Assembly (NCBI GenBank): GCA_032622095.1
Contig: CP136067.1
Span: 123,413,030-123,477,029 of the forward strand
Length of the DNA stretch: 64,000 nucleotides
Source: Siphonodentalium dalli
Lineage: Eukaryota; Mollusca; Scaphopoda; Gadilida; Siphonodentaliidae
Direction: 5' to 3'
How positions within the stretch are numbered: position 1 is the stretch's first letter; each line of letters begins with the position of its first letter. Both the position numbers and the translations under genes were made by a program. Of this stretch, positions 1 through 10,696 are shown piece after piece. The notes under the pieces are model-generated. The model saw only the letters and a list, made by a program, of their open reading frames with translations, did no database searches and was not told where the DNA came from.

Positions 1-340
1 TGCATTGGCCTAACAATTTTTTTTCATTTTTTAAAAATAAATGTTTCTTACAATTTTTAGGATATAAAATAAAAAAACATCCATTACCCTGCAGGGAGCC
101 CCACACATATATAGAAGAGTGTGACCTGCTCATGTTTGTCTGGGGCTCTGTATGGATGAAATTATAAAATTGTTAAAGAATACAAGAAAAAATTATTAAA
201 ATTGTAAAAAAAATTTAGGCCAATGCATTCTCTTATATATGCGAGGCGACCTATGGTCGACTCGCATATATAAGAGAATGCATTGGCACAGGGTAACAAA
301 TTCCCGATTTATGACTGGATTTGATATGGCGGGTCACATA
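1..340. mobile_element. Family A MITE copy A1, left end outside window
   Basis: The window opens inside this element. A near-perfect hairpin lies at about 219-288 (arms of the type CCAATGCATTCTCTTATATA around a GGCGACCTATGGTCGACT loop region). It is followed by CACAGGGTAA and an outer end reading ATTTGATATGGCGGGTCAC, which is the same right end as the complete copy at 17815-18271. The left hairpin is represented only by its last few bases at position 1. No coding capacity is present. Confidence 0.85.
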
Positions 341-515
341 TTATGTGATAATTTAACATAAATGTTAGATTATAATAAACCATTACGACTGTAAGATATC
401 ATTCTTTCCAATTAATGTAGCATTTTCAATTGATTTGTATGATTGTCAATAAAAATTGAGGAAAATTCACTGGATCTAGCTGTAAAGTTTGCTATATACA
501 TGTACATGTAAGAGT

Positions 516-1072
516 CAAGTCTGCAAATAGGGTGGCTGTCATTTGCAGAATGAGGTCCCCAGAGGGTGAATTTATTGATGCTATCATGCACTGTGGGCTA
601 GCATCACCAAATGCACCCTCTGGGGACCTCATTCTGCTTAGGCGTCATGTTCTGGTTAGTATCTATAGTCTCAAGTTAAGATTGTTTTTAGTTACTTTTT
701 CCCTGATGGGATGTTTCTATATCCCCTAATTTGCAGAAGATAAAATGCATAATCGAGATCACAAGTCCCCAGAAAGAAAATTGACCCCACCCCAACAGTA
801 CTTAATTCTATAGGAATAAGTACTATTGGAGGTGGGGGCAATTTTTGTTCTGGGGACCTGTGATCGAGGTACTAATTGGTGAACATCACCAACTTCAATT
901 GGGGAAATTAAATCTGATCCTAGGTCTCCCAAAGCAGTTGAGGCCTAAGCAGAATGAGGTCCCCAGAGGGAGAAGTTGGTGATGCTAGCCCATCGTATGG
1001 GATAAGGTCACTAAATTCACCCTCTGTGGACCTCATTCTGAAATTACAGACACACTATTTGCAGGCTTGGTA
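516..1072. mobile_element. Family B MITE copy B1, complete, paired hairpins
   Basis: Outer inverted ends are related to AAGCCTGCAAATAGTGTGTC. Just inside each end sits a hairpin built from GCAGAATGAGGTCCCCAGAG and its complement, at about 541-640 and 952-1040. The ~300-bp middle has no open frame of note. The same layout and internal sequence recur at 23043-23491, 34929-35353 and 38867-39512. The small open frame at 532-729 is part of this repeat and is not a gene. Confidence 0.85.
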
Positions 1073-1134
1073 ACAGTAAGGTAATCATACTTTGACATAA
1101 ACCAGAATTACCCCTACCATTTCATTAGCTGGTT

Positions 1135-1369
1135 TACAGTAATGACCTAAATAATCGACTCCTTAACCACAGCAGAATTATGGGTAATATTTCAGGATTT
1201 AGTCGGAAATATGGCTTGTTGTCATTCATCGGAAAGCTGTCAGTGAGAGCTTTCCATTAGCTCTCAGTGAGAGCTTTCCGATGAATGGCAACAAGCCATA
1301 TTTCCATCTAAATCCTGAAAAATTACCCATAATTCTGCTGCAGTTGCGATTATTTAGGGCATTGCTGTA
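1135..1369. mobile_element. Family C palindromic MITE copy C1 (TA target)
   Basis: A palindrome of about 230 bp with ends TACAGTAATG / CATTGCTGTA. Each arm contains the CAGAATTATGGGTAA and GGAAATATGGCTTGTTG blocks, meeting at a GAGAGCTTTCC centre. Ends starting CAGT after a TA dinucleotide fit a Tc1/mariner/pogo-mobilised MITE. Confidence 0.85.
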
Positions 1370-1795
1370 CCTCGAAGGAATTTAGACTGGCAACTGATGA
1401 GTGAGAAATGTGAAGAATGGATGCAAATGTACAGTGAACGAGCTGAAGAAGATGTCCAATGAAAATAGCTGGAACACATTGTGACAGTGAACTATGCATG
1501 AAATTAAAACATAAAACAGCTGCATAAAATTCAAAATAGGTCGATAAAATTACAAGAAACACAACAAGTGACAGAATTTATCATCCATAAAGTTTAAAGA
1601 AGCACATCTGCAAGGTGTCCTTTTCTACAGAAAGTGACAGTAATGAGAGTGTCAATGACACTGTAGCACAACTTGTAGAGGTGATAATGTCATACATTAC
1701 AGTTAATGGAGAGATAAGCAATGCGGAAAGTCTAAATGTTTAAGTGATACCAGACTTCAATCCAAAGAAATTAGTTTGGAATCAATTGGATAAAA

Positions 1796-2345
1796 AAATG
1801 TTGGCTGTAGTACAATTAAAGATGGCAGCCGGCAGTCATGTTCTTATCGAATATCATTCAAATTTGATAGTTTCCATTTAGAGGCAATTCCAAACATGTC
1901 TATAAATTTTCACAACATTTCACCAACAATTGTCAGCGGCAGGGTGTTCTGATAGATTCAAATGTAAAATCCAAGATGGCCACTGTCAGCCATGGCTTTA
2001 AACAAAATAATGATAAGCTAGAGGTCACACCGAATATCCATATGTAGTTTGCTGATGATCGGATCAGGGATGTGGCCTGTAGTGTGCGCTAAAGGATTAA
2101 GTCATGCAAAGTGTAAAATCCAAGATGGCCACCAGGGGCCATGTTTTAAATTTGTTTTTCAACAAAATTAGGAAAACATTTGATAGCTCCCATCTGGTGG
2201 TCATCCACAAGATACATATGATCCACATCCCTCATCTGATAGTCACCAAACTTCATATGGTGTGCCCATGGATTCAAATGTGAAATCCAAGATGGCCAAC
2301 AAAATGGGTTATAACTCGGATGAAAATTAATGGACAGAACCCAAG
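1796..2345. repeat. Family H interspersed repeat (AAATCCAAGATGGC type)
   Basis: Repeated short modules containing AAATCCAAGATGGC, TCCCATCTGGTGGTCA and TGATGATCGGATCAGGGATG. The same modules recur in 61536-63330, and a fragment lies at 9296-9345. No intact open frame; probably the remains of a longer retroelement or a tandemly expanded repeat. Confidence 0.6.
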
Positions 2346-2351
2346 TTTGAA

Positions 2352-2846
2352 CTTAAAGGTACTCATTCCGAACAGAGGGTCCCCATCTCAACAGATTCCG
2401 TCAACAACAATCCGATCAGAGGGTCTTATATTACTATTTCTTTGGCTTTGGGGGTAAAAAATATTTGATTCGAGTCGAGGAACCCATCAAACAAAGCTCA
2501 GAGTTATTAGATATTGATTTTTGAAATTTGTTAGTTTCTCGAGATGAGTACTAATAATTGCCATCAGTTTCGTAACCTGCGCGAGATGTGTACACCAAAA
2601 CACAATTCAAACAGACAAGGATGGATAACTCTAAAATCAAGAGGTAATAATAACGCAATTTTGACTGAGTATTAAAAGGCCAGAAAGTATTCCCGATAAT
2701 GAAAAATAATAGATTTCTAAAATCGATATCTAACAAATCTGAGCTTTGATGGGTGACTTCCTCGACTCGAATCAAATATTTTTGACCCCCAAAGCCATTG
2801 AAATAGTAATTGAGAGGAGTTTTATCGGATTGAGTACCTTTAATCT
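2352..2846. mobile_element. Family I MITE copy I1 (TTAA target)
   Basis: Ends are TTAAAGGTACTC and GAGTACCTTTAA, an inverted pair with TTAA on both sides. The middle carries blocks shared with 13750-14195, 28896-29362, 42246-42660 and 56645-57034, such as GAGTTATCCATC and GGGGGTAAAAAATATTTGAT. It interrupts another repeat, whose uninterrupted form is seen near 59735. The minus-strand open frame at 2551-2775 is internal to the element. Confidence 0.75.
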
Positions 2847-4254
2847 GTATTTTGTGCTAGTAAACTCAACATACCAAAATTTCATTCTATTCAGTCAGTG
2901 ATTCAATCGAGACTACCTAAAGTTATCATCCGGTGACCAAAAGTGAAAGGACGGATGGACAGACCGAGCAATAACATAATACGTCCGGTTTTTGTCTCCT
3001 CGTGCAGAAAATTTAAATCAGCGATTCAACTTTGGTGACTCTTAAAAGTCTATACTGTACAAAGACTGTATATAATGTATTTATTAGCATACTAGTATAT
3101 TGATGCCTTAGAAAAAAGCAAGAAATGCTATATATTAAACACGAGACCTGAAGTATATGTGACACTTGAACAAGTTCTCTCTACCAGTATGTTAATTAAA
3201 ATGGTTTTATAAATGGGCTATTATATTACATTATACTTATTGGATCATAGAAGGGTGGTGAAGGGTGTAAAGCTCTCACAACTTCTCCCTGATAACAGTC
3301 CACTTCTCCTTAATATTCAAATAGGGCTGCCTACAATAGGGAGAAGTGACTTATCTGAATTTGAAACTTCTAGGCTGGTCCCTGAATGGTGTAATAAAGT
3401 AATTGTCATACTTCGCTCGAGCCTTCGGCACTAATGATTCATGAAATATATTCTTACACCTTACCCAAGTACCCAACTCATTCAGTAAAAGGTTCTCTCA
3501 ATCAAGCCGTGTGTTTAATTCTGTCTATATCTCCCTCCCAGGGTGTAGCTTCCTTTCAACGCTTACATAAAGTTTAACTATTATAAATTTGACTTGCAAA
3601 CCACCACCACCACAAGTCGTTAAATTAGTAATACTGCCAAATAATCTTCTAAGAACAGGTATCTGAAGCAGATATGGCACAAACTTATACAAACATTTTC
3701 ACTGGTAGAAACTTGAATAGAAACTTAGATCTGTACTTCTGGGATACAGGTCATCATTTTATGGCACAAGTGTTGTTGGAAAAAGATACAGTAGCATTAG
3801 AGAATGAAAGTGTGCCATGAATTGTTAAGTCAGTTACAAATTTTAATGTGTGGTTCTACTCTTCATACTAACAGACATTTCCCATCTGATATTATCTATA
3901 AGTTTGTCCTGGTTATGTTCTCATCTTATTACCATATCTTTGAAGATCCATTTGAATTTTTTCTGATGCAACATTGATATCATATCTCTTCTGGGCTACA
4001 ATTCCAACAATACAATTGTTTTAAAACCTGATTTGAAAACTACAAACAGCTACTGATAATTACTTAAAAGGCAACAATGGTACCATTAAGTAATTTATAA
4101 ACAAGTCAAAGTTGATGTTTCTCTACTGTCAAAGAACTGTTAGACAAAAGTGGTCCACACTTTACAAAGAGGTACATGATACATATTTTTCGGAAGCACT
4201 GTCTTTCTGTGAGACATGATAGAGACATTGCAAAATAGTTCAAATACAGGCAGC
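2847..4254. other. Spacer 3' of presenilin
   Basis: 2847-2997 is the second part of an interspersed repeat ending in AAAGGACGGATGGACAGACC. From 2998 to 4254 I see no gene. An isolated 73-codon plus-strand frame at 3213-3434 has no recognisable domain. The presenilin 3' UTR should lie here, but no clear AATAAA was found on the minus strand close to the stop. Confidence 0.4.
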
Positions 4255-5649
4255 TTATATATAGACTTGTTCACTGGCTAAATTGTCCATGAATGGTTTC
4301 ACAATTTCACTAGTGGCAAAGTTGAAGATGAGTCCAAAAGTTATTGATATTGGCAGAGCTGGTAGGGCTTTTCTAAAGATGGCAAGGAGTAATAAAGTGA
4401 AGCACAAGCCTATTAGAATGGCAACAAAGCATGCCAATGTTGTGTTCCAGTCACCATTCGATGAAGCTTTTCCGACTAATACACCATAGAATATAAAGTC
4501 ACCTAGCCCCAATTTTACTCCTCTCTCTTCATTTGTCTGAGATCTATTTGTATCAGATTCTTGATCAGGATTTGTTGATGGAGTGTCATTATTGCCCAGT
4601 GTGTCAGCTGCTGTCCTGGCATTCTGCGATGCTTCTCCATCTGACGTAGTTCGGTCTCTATTACCGGTAGTTGGACGAGAAGCATTTGATTCATTATACT
4701 CCTGAAACCCTCCATCTTCAGATTCGGCATCCTCGGTCTCACCATCCTGTCCACTTCTGGAACTATTCCTTTTACCAGTTGTGTCACCTTCTGAGTCAGC
4801 CATAGTGACAACATTCCACATCATTGTTGAGGAATATATTAGTGCAGGAAATATAGGCTCATTCCTTTCCTGGGCAGTTTCGACAAGCATGCGCAAAGGT
4901 CCCACAGGACAGAGAACAGCGACGAGGTCCCACACCACCATAATACCCAACACAACCCATGTTGTCCAGTCTGGCAAATATTTGATGAATATGAGAGCCA
5001 TCAGAGCACTTATCATGATCAAGTATGCTTGTTGCAAGAATAGTGGTCCCTTCCAGTGAATACATACCATTCCGACAACACCAAAGTTCCACATCAATAG
5101 AGCAACAGTGATATAGTCCATTGGAACATTGTATGCTCTGAGCACTTCCCCGAGATATATGTATGAGAATAAAAATAATAGCATAAGCGAAGACATTATC
5201 AGCCATCCATGAATGAACTTGTAGCAACGGTATTTGTACAAGAGCAATAAAAAAATAGTCATAACGACAATGACTCCCAGTAAAATGAATGCATTGGCCA
5301 ATGACTGCCATACTTTTGTCCCTGTGTCTTCTGTTTCTTCATGGAATGGCGTGTAAATGAGATAACCATCTCCTTTCTTCGTATAGAATGTGATAGAGCT
5401 TATAGTGGCCACTACGACAGCCATGCACAATGTAACTGGGACAAAGAGCATGATAACATGCTTTGCGCCATACAAAAGTGTTTCCTCATCTTCGGATTGG
5501 GCACTTGTTTGACTGGCAGGCCTTCGTCGACGTCGCTGACTGTTATTCCGAGTTGACGTTTGTTCCACTTCGGAATCTGGTATATCACTACCAGCTTCAG
5601 CATCGACAGGGTTTGTCACTGCTTGCTCTGAACTTCCCCTCCGTGGCAT
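4255..5649 (-). CDS. PSEN: Presenilin, gamma-secretase catalytic subunit (intronless)
   Basis: This is the aspartyl protease core of the gamma-secretase complex, which cleaves Notch, APP-like and other type I membrane proteins within the bilayer. The 464-residue product has a polar N-terminus with an RRRRR run and nine expected hydrophobic segments. The TM6 catalytic Asp is at about 241 in WDLVAVLCP, followed by the conserved [20 protein letters not shown] stretch. A hydrophilic loop of about 95 residues follows. The TM7 catalytic Asp is at about 384 in GLGDFIFYG, and PALP is at about 430-433. Human PSEN1 has 467 residues. The frame is open further upstream, but with no ATG before 5649 (ACACAATGC, A at -3), so this is the start. 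The whole coding region is one exon, unlike vertebrate presenilins. The WD in place of human YD also occurs in other invertebrates. Confidence 0.97.
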   Translation of the reverse strand: MPRRGSSEQAVTNPVDAEAGSDIPDSEVEQTSTRNNSQRRRRRPASQTSAQSEDEETLLYGAKHVIMLFVPVTLCMAVVVATISSITFYTKKGDGYLIYTPFHEETEDTGTKVWQSLANAFILLGVIVVMTIFLLLLYKYRCYKFIHGWLIMSSLMLLFLFSYIYLGEVLRAYNVPMDYITVALLMWNFGVVGMVCIHWKGPLFLQQAYLIMISALMALIFIKYLPDWTTWVVLGIMVVWDLVAVLCPVGPLRMLVETAQERNEPIFPALIYSSTMMWNVVTMADSEGDTTGKRNSSRSGQDGETEDAESEDGGFQEYNESNASRPTTGNRDRTTSDGEASQNARTAADTLGNNDTPSTNPDQESDTNRSQTNEERGVKLGLGDFIFYGVLVGKASSNGDWNTTLACFVAILIGLCFTLLLLAIFRKALPALPISITFGLIFNFATSEIVKPFMDNLASEQVYI

Positions 5650-6460
5650 TGTGTTACAAATTTGATTGTGGAATTGACCAGAATGTGGTTTACTTTTATT
5701 CCAGATGGAGTCTCTTGCAGTTCTATTGTCTTGAAATTTGAATCCCTTCGAAACTATTGGAGCAAAATCAGCCAATTAAACTGTCAACTCCAACTGTAAG
5801 GAGGATGTTACGTGATAATTCTCAATAAACGCCTGTAATGTTGTTAAAAGTCATCTTAAACTGTGCGTTAATTGGTAAATTTCTTTCAACGCCGTACAAA
5901 ACCCGGAAGTGATTTCATAGTGTGAATTCGAGTCCCATTTACTTCTTCCTTATTCGTGTTCGGATTAAAAGTAAATGTAATTTCGGGCAGACTCGGCGAA
6001 ACGAAACAAATATAACTACTCCAGACCCAAACTCCAGGCAGCGTTATCTCCCATCGCTCCGCTGAGATACCACTGCCATGATGACAATAATTGGTAAGGA
6101 ATTCTTACGTGTTTTTAGTTCTTATGTTTTAGGATTAAAATTGTCTATGTCTGGCTCAGTTCATATTGTTCTTATCAATACCGAAAGAATTACCATTATT
6201 GCGCAAACTTAAAACAAAATTTGGTGGTCAAAACAAGATAATATGTGACTAAATAGTAGTAAATACAGTTCCGCGACGATATGTAAACATAGATTTAGGC
6301 CTATCGTCTGCAAAGTACACTCATTGTGGCAGTAATATATTGCAGCGATAGCGTAGAGGGCGCTGTCTGGAGTTTGCTCCAGACCATTATGGACTCCTCG
6401 CCCTGTGACCTCTTTGGTCTAAACGGTGCGGAATCTGACGAGGTTTGCGATTGTATTCCA
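5650..6460. promoter_or_regulatory. Presenilin 5' UTR and probable promoter region
   Basis: This lies between the presenilin start and the repeats that begin near 6465. It is less AT-rich than its surroundings and has several CpGs around 5960-6070. No TATA box is convincing. Short plus-strand ATG frames at 6078 and 6389 could suggest divergent transcription, but neither has supporting structure. Confidence 0.35.
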
Positions 6461-6464
6461 GACA

Positions 6465-8297
6465 CAACTAGAGATGGGCTGTCCCAATGGGACTAAAGAT
6501 ACACCCCCATGGCAATCAAGAAAAACTGCTAACACGGTTGCCCAATCGGCCTCTACGGTGTCAGACCGGTTTTCCGAAGACCTATTACTACGAAGGCCCA
6601 CAACTCCGAAGACCCGATTCTCCGACGGCCCACAACTCCGAAGACCAGATTCTCCGACGGCCCATAACTCCGAAGACCCGATTCTCCGACGGCCCATAAC
6701 TCCGAATATCCGATTCTCCGAAAGCCCATAACTCCGAAGGGCCGATTCTCCGAAGACCTATAACTCCGAAGACCTATAACCCCGAAGGGCCGATTCTCCG
6801 AAGACCTATAACTCCGAAGGCCCGATTCTCCGACGGCCCATAACTCCAAAGGTCCGATTCTCCGAAGATTTTGTTTTATCGGGGTATTATCGTTTACTAA
6901 ATAGTGTACAGTCCAGTGGCGAAGCCAAGGGGTCCCAAAATTCCCACTGCCCCCATTAAACCTCTACTTGCTATTTCAGACAATATGGGCCCCTACCAAA
7001 ACATGTCCAATGTCATGTAAACGCCCGGAAATCGTTCATAGGGCATCAAAATATTCAAACTGCCCCCACCTAAATGGGAATCCTGGCCCGCCACTGACTA
7101 TAACGTTACGTTGGCCCATGAGACGCCAGAGTAAAATGTACAGGGGTGAACGGGGAAGAACTTGTCGCCCTGTGCATGTTATATAGGCTACTCTGACATT
7201 CTTGCAGCGTTTCGTTATAATATACCCGGTGCACACCAGTGGCGGAGCCAGGGTTCCCATTTAGGGGTGCACATTAATTAGCATATGTGGGGGATATGTG
7301 GGGGATATATCATGCATATGATATGCCGAAAGCATATCACGAAGGCCTGATTTGGGGAGCGCATACATGGGAGGGGTCGCCCCCAATCGTTGGTCCGGGG
7401 GCTCCCCTGGGCAGGAACACTGTGAATATTTGAATGCCTAGGAGGGATTTCCTGACGTTTACATGACATTGACATGTTTTTTTGGGGGCGGTCTTCCCTA
7501 GGGCCACATTGACCCCGCCACTGGACTGTACACTATTTAATAAGCGATAAAACATGATCTTCGGAGAATCGGCCCTTCGGAGTTATAGACCTTCGGAGTT
7601 ATGGGCGTTCGGAGTTATAGGCCTTCGGAGTTATGGGCTTTCGGAGTTATGGGTCTTCGGAGTTATGGGATTTCGGAGAATCGGGACTTCGGAGTTATGG
7701 GCTTTCGGAGAAACGGGGCGTCGGAGAATCTGACCTTCGGAGAATCTGACCTTCGGAGTTATGGGTCTTCGGAAAAACGCTACGTAACCGCCTCTACGGT
7801 CTCTGCCAAGTTAAAAAAAATTACCGGAAAATGTAGGAATACAAGCTCCGACAAAGTTCTGCAAGTTCTCTCGGTAATAATGTAGGAATACAAGCTCCGA
7901 CAAAGTTCTGCAAGTTCTCTAAGTCATACGTCCAATAACCACAAGTGCACAGGTTCCCTTTGTACTAAATATATGTACCAAATTAAAGAGGAATTGATAG
8001 AAAAATGTAGCAATTATAATTCGGACAAAATTACGCATTTTGAGAAAATTTGCTAAATCGAAAAGGGGAGATAACTCCACCACCCCCCCCCCCCCCCCAT
8101 TATCGCAGGTGCACAGGTTTCCACTCATGGTTACATGGTAATAAATATCTGTGCAAAGTTAAACAATATTGACCGACAAATGTAGCGATATAGCTCGGAT
8201 AAAAATTGTGTCCACGGGCGGACGATGTGCGGATGGACGGGCGGACAATCTGATTCCAACACACCCCCAACAACTCGTTGCGGGGGTATTTATAACT
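6465..8297. repeat. Family F repeat, interrupted by Foldback-like element
   Basis: It begins with TGTCCCAATGGGACTAA and ends with AACTCGTTGCGGGGGTAT, matching the second copy at 54257-54803. Internal modules such as GGTGCACAGGTTCCC and GGGGATAACTCCAC recur in both copies. The copy is split by the Foldback-like insertion at 6560-7789. A C homopolymer lies at about 8082-8098. Small open frames here are not genes. Confidence 0.6.
6560..7789. mobile_element. Foldback-like element with repeat-array inverted ends
   Basis: The left arm (about 6570-6870) is an array of ~10-20-bp units such as GATTCTCCGAAGACC and CATAACTCCGAAGGCCC. The right arm (about 7556-7775) is the same array in reverse complement. 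Inside the arrays a second inverted segment, TAGTGTACAGTCCAGTGGCG, pairs 6901-6920 with about 7516-7535. The 11-bp direct repeat GCCTCTACGGT flanks it at 6549-6559 and 7790-7800, consistent with a target duplication. Long tandem-array arms are characteristic of Foldback (P superfamily) elements. There is no transposase; the many ORFs are repeat translations. Confidence 0.75.
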
Positions 8298-8370
8298 ACT
8301 ACCATTTACCTTGAAACCTGCTCACACTGCGAGGAGAACGTGACAGAAGATGCCAAATGAGCACAGCACG

Positions 8371-8799
8371 ATTTTTTTACCCTGTGCCAATGCATTCTCT
8401 TATATATGCGAGTCGACCATAGGTCGCCTCGCATATATAAGAGAATGCATTGGCTTAACAATTTTTTATCATGTTTTTTAAATAAATGTTTCTTGCAATT
8501 TTTAGGACATAAAATAAAAAAAACATCCATTACCCTGCAGGGAGCCCCACACATATATAGAAGCACATAGAAGAGTGTCGTCTGCTCATGTTTGTCTGGG
8601 GCTCTGTATGGGTGAAATTATAAAATTGTTAAAGAATACAAGAACAAATTATTAAAATTGTAAAAAATTGTTAGGCCAATGCATTCTCTTATATATGCGA
8701 GGCGACCTATGGTCGACTCGCATATATAAGAGAATGCATTGGCACAGGGTATCATCAGAATTATGAGCATTGGCACAGGGTATCATCAGAATTATGAGC
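8371..8799. mobile_element. Family A hairpin-pair copy A2
   Basis: Two ~70-bp hairpins (about 8385-8455 and 8675-8745) of the GCCAATGCATTCTCTTATAT type flank a ~220-bp AT-rich middle, bounded by TTTACCCTGTGCC and GGCACAGGGTATC. The outer TIR seen in copy A3 is missing. A short tandem copy of the right junction (GCATTGGCACAGGGTATCAT) occupies about 8763-8799. Confidence 0.8.
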
Positions 8800-10035
8800 T
8801 ACAATTTCTACCAAAATGACCCCCCAGGTATATATACGGTGTTTATATAGCTTGTCATGTAGTAGAGGCTCCTATATCCATTGTTTTGGCTCCAGTGTGC
8901 ATTTGTGAAGAAATACAGCGACTATACTAATATTACTTGATAAATCAGGCATCAGAAAATAAATGTATAAGACACCTGGAGTCGCCACTTCATCAAGATA
9001 GCCAAAATTTTAAAATAGGCACCGACAACAGGGGGGGGGGGGTCGGAAAAAAATTTCAGGCACGTATGGCATTTTTTTCCTTTCGATCATTTTTTGTACC
9101 CACCCACCCCCACCGCCAAATTTTTTTCCGTTTTCGGCAGTTTTTTCCGACCATTTTTTGACACCCACCCCCCTTTTAACACTAAAACAGAGATTTGCGG
9201 GGGAAATTCACTGTAAACAGCTGTATATGAATTTCTGTGCATACTATTTATCATGGATGTTAACATGGACACGAAATAGGAATGAGTCATTTTGAGGTCA
9301 TTCGGCCAAAAAAAACATGGCTGCCAGCGGCCATCTTGGATTTCAAAATTTGCAACAAAATACAACACGATAACTGCCTGCAGTCAGTTTACCAGTTAGA
9401 ATTACATTATTTCTCTCATTCAAAGTGGTTTTGAAGCCCAACTCATTGCCAAAACAATAAAAAACAAGCAGGATTTTTTTTTTTAGTTGCGGAATTTTGT
9501 TTTCACCCCCCCCCCCCCCCTGCCGACAATAGTGAATTTCATATCGAACACTGAATATGTATCTGCATGCGGCTGTGATACTATTACATAAGGGAGAGGA
9601 GCAATATTCTAAGTTGAATAACTTGTGCTCCCCCATCCCTTTTGATTAACTCATATCTTATTTCAGTTTCTAATTTTTTAAATGTATTATGTAATGAGGG
9701 TCAAATAAAATATGTTCAAACAAAAATACTATTACAGAAAAATTGGCAACATTAAACCAAGATGGCCGCCAAAACGCTCTTTATGTGGGTTTCCATGACA
9801 ACTGGTAAACACCTTTATTCCACGTTGGCAAAAGATCCAGTAATTCTGATACAATATGAATATTTTGCGAACAATCGCTGTTTATTCCCGATATGTTTTC
9901 TTGCCAGTTTCTCAATTTGATGTTTCATTGTGTCAGTAATGGTTTTGGTGACATATTTTGAGTTTTTGGATTTAGCTTTGTCATTGGATGTCGTCAGTTG
10001 TCGTACATCTACTATATATTTCCCTATAAATATGT
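8800..10035. other. Repeat-rich spacer with homopolymer runs
   Basis: No gene is visible. Contents are a G run at about 9031-9042, C runs at about 9155 and 9507-9520, a family H fragment at 9296-9345, and a second GATGGCCGCC block at about 9760. Open frames here cross the homopolymers and are not credible. Confidence 0.5.
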
Positions 10036-10279
10036 ATGTCCTTTATAGACTCGAAAACGGCTCGACCGATTGAGCCCAAACTTGCTATCTATAAGGGTAA
10101 AAAACCACGGGAAGTGTCATCGCACTATTCGCGATCCCGTGCGACCACTCATTCACCCTTCAACTGCAACCGTAATGGGGATTGATGGGTTACTCGCGTG
10201 ATAATTAATGAGCGTTTGTATATGAGGCGTCGCTATTAAAGAGCGCTTATCTACTTTAGTGAAAATATACGGCATTTGA

Positions 10280-10600
10280 CCGTCTCGGAAACTGGGGATA
10301 TCGAGACGAAATTTCGTACTTAGGTGTTCCAAGGGACGGGGGAGATTTTCGTCGGGTCAGTTTTTCCGACCGAGGTGACCTTGACCTTGAAACTGGTACC
10401 CACAAAATTGGACAAATGACCTTGGGCGATATCCTGGTAGTCAGCGGTGACATCGATGTGAAATTTGTTATGTATGCATGGTCAACTCGGGACGGGCAAT
10501 ATTTTTGTCGGGTTATTTTGTCCACCCAACATGACCTTGACGCGGGTACCCGCAATTGACCCTGGGCGATATTTCGGGCATCAGCGGTGGCAGCGACGTA
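10280..10600. repeat. Degenerate ~150-bp tandem repeat, two units
   Basis: Two diverged units each contain GGGCGATAT, CAGCGGTG, AAATTTCGTA or AAATTTGTTA, GGGACGGG, TTTTCGTCGGGT or TTTTTGTCGGGT, and GACCTTGAC. The apparent minus-strand open frame 10256-10618 is a translation of this repeat. Just upstream, 10040-10095 holds an interspersed-repeat block (CTCGAAAACGGCTCGACCGA) whose relative occurs near 17270. Confidence 0.55.
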
Positions 10601-10696
10601 TACGGGGTTACCTTGCAAAATAAAAATTAATGGATCTGTTTCTGTAGGTATCTCAGCGCAGGAGCCTTGCGACTGTAGGTGCGCCCTTGGGAGGAC

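Noticed and set aside
5650-5775. Extension of presenilin by 42 codons to 5775
   Set aside because: The upstream codon is TTG, no ATG occurs before 5649, and a stop precedes it.
6389-6484. Plus-strand ATG frame (MDSSPCDLFGLNG) as first exon of a divergent gene
   Set aside because: It runs directly into the family F repeat and no splice partner was found.
6426-6849. ORFs of 70-101 codons in both strands
   Set aside because: They are translations of the short TTCTCCGAAG-type array of the Foldback-like element.
8385-8455. Hairpins read as CRISPR repeats or microRNA precursors
   Set aside because: They occur as paired subterminal hairpins of dispersed MITEs, not as regularly spaced arrays. This is eukaryotic DNA, and no small-RNA evidence can be seen from sequence.
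10256-10618. 120-codon minus-strand ORF
   Set aside because: It spans two diverged repeat units and has no domain or conserved pattern.
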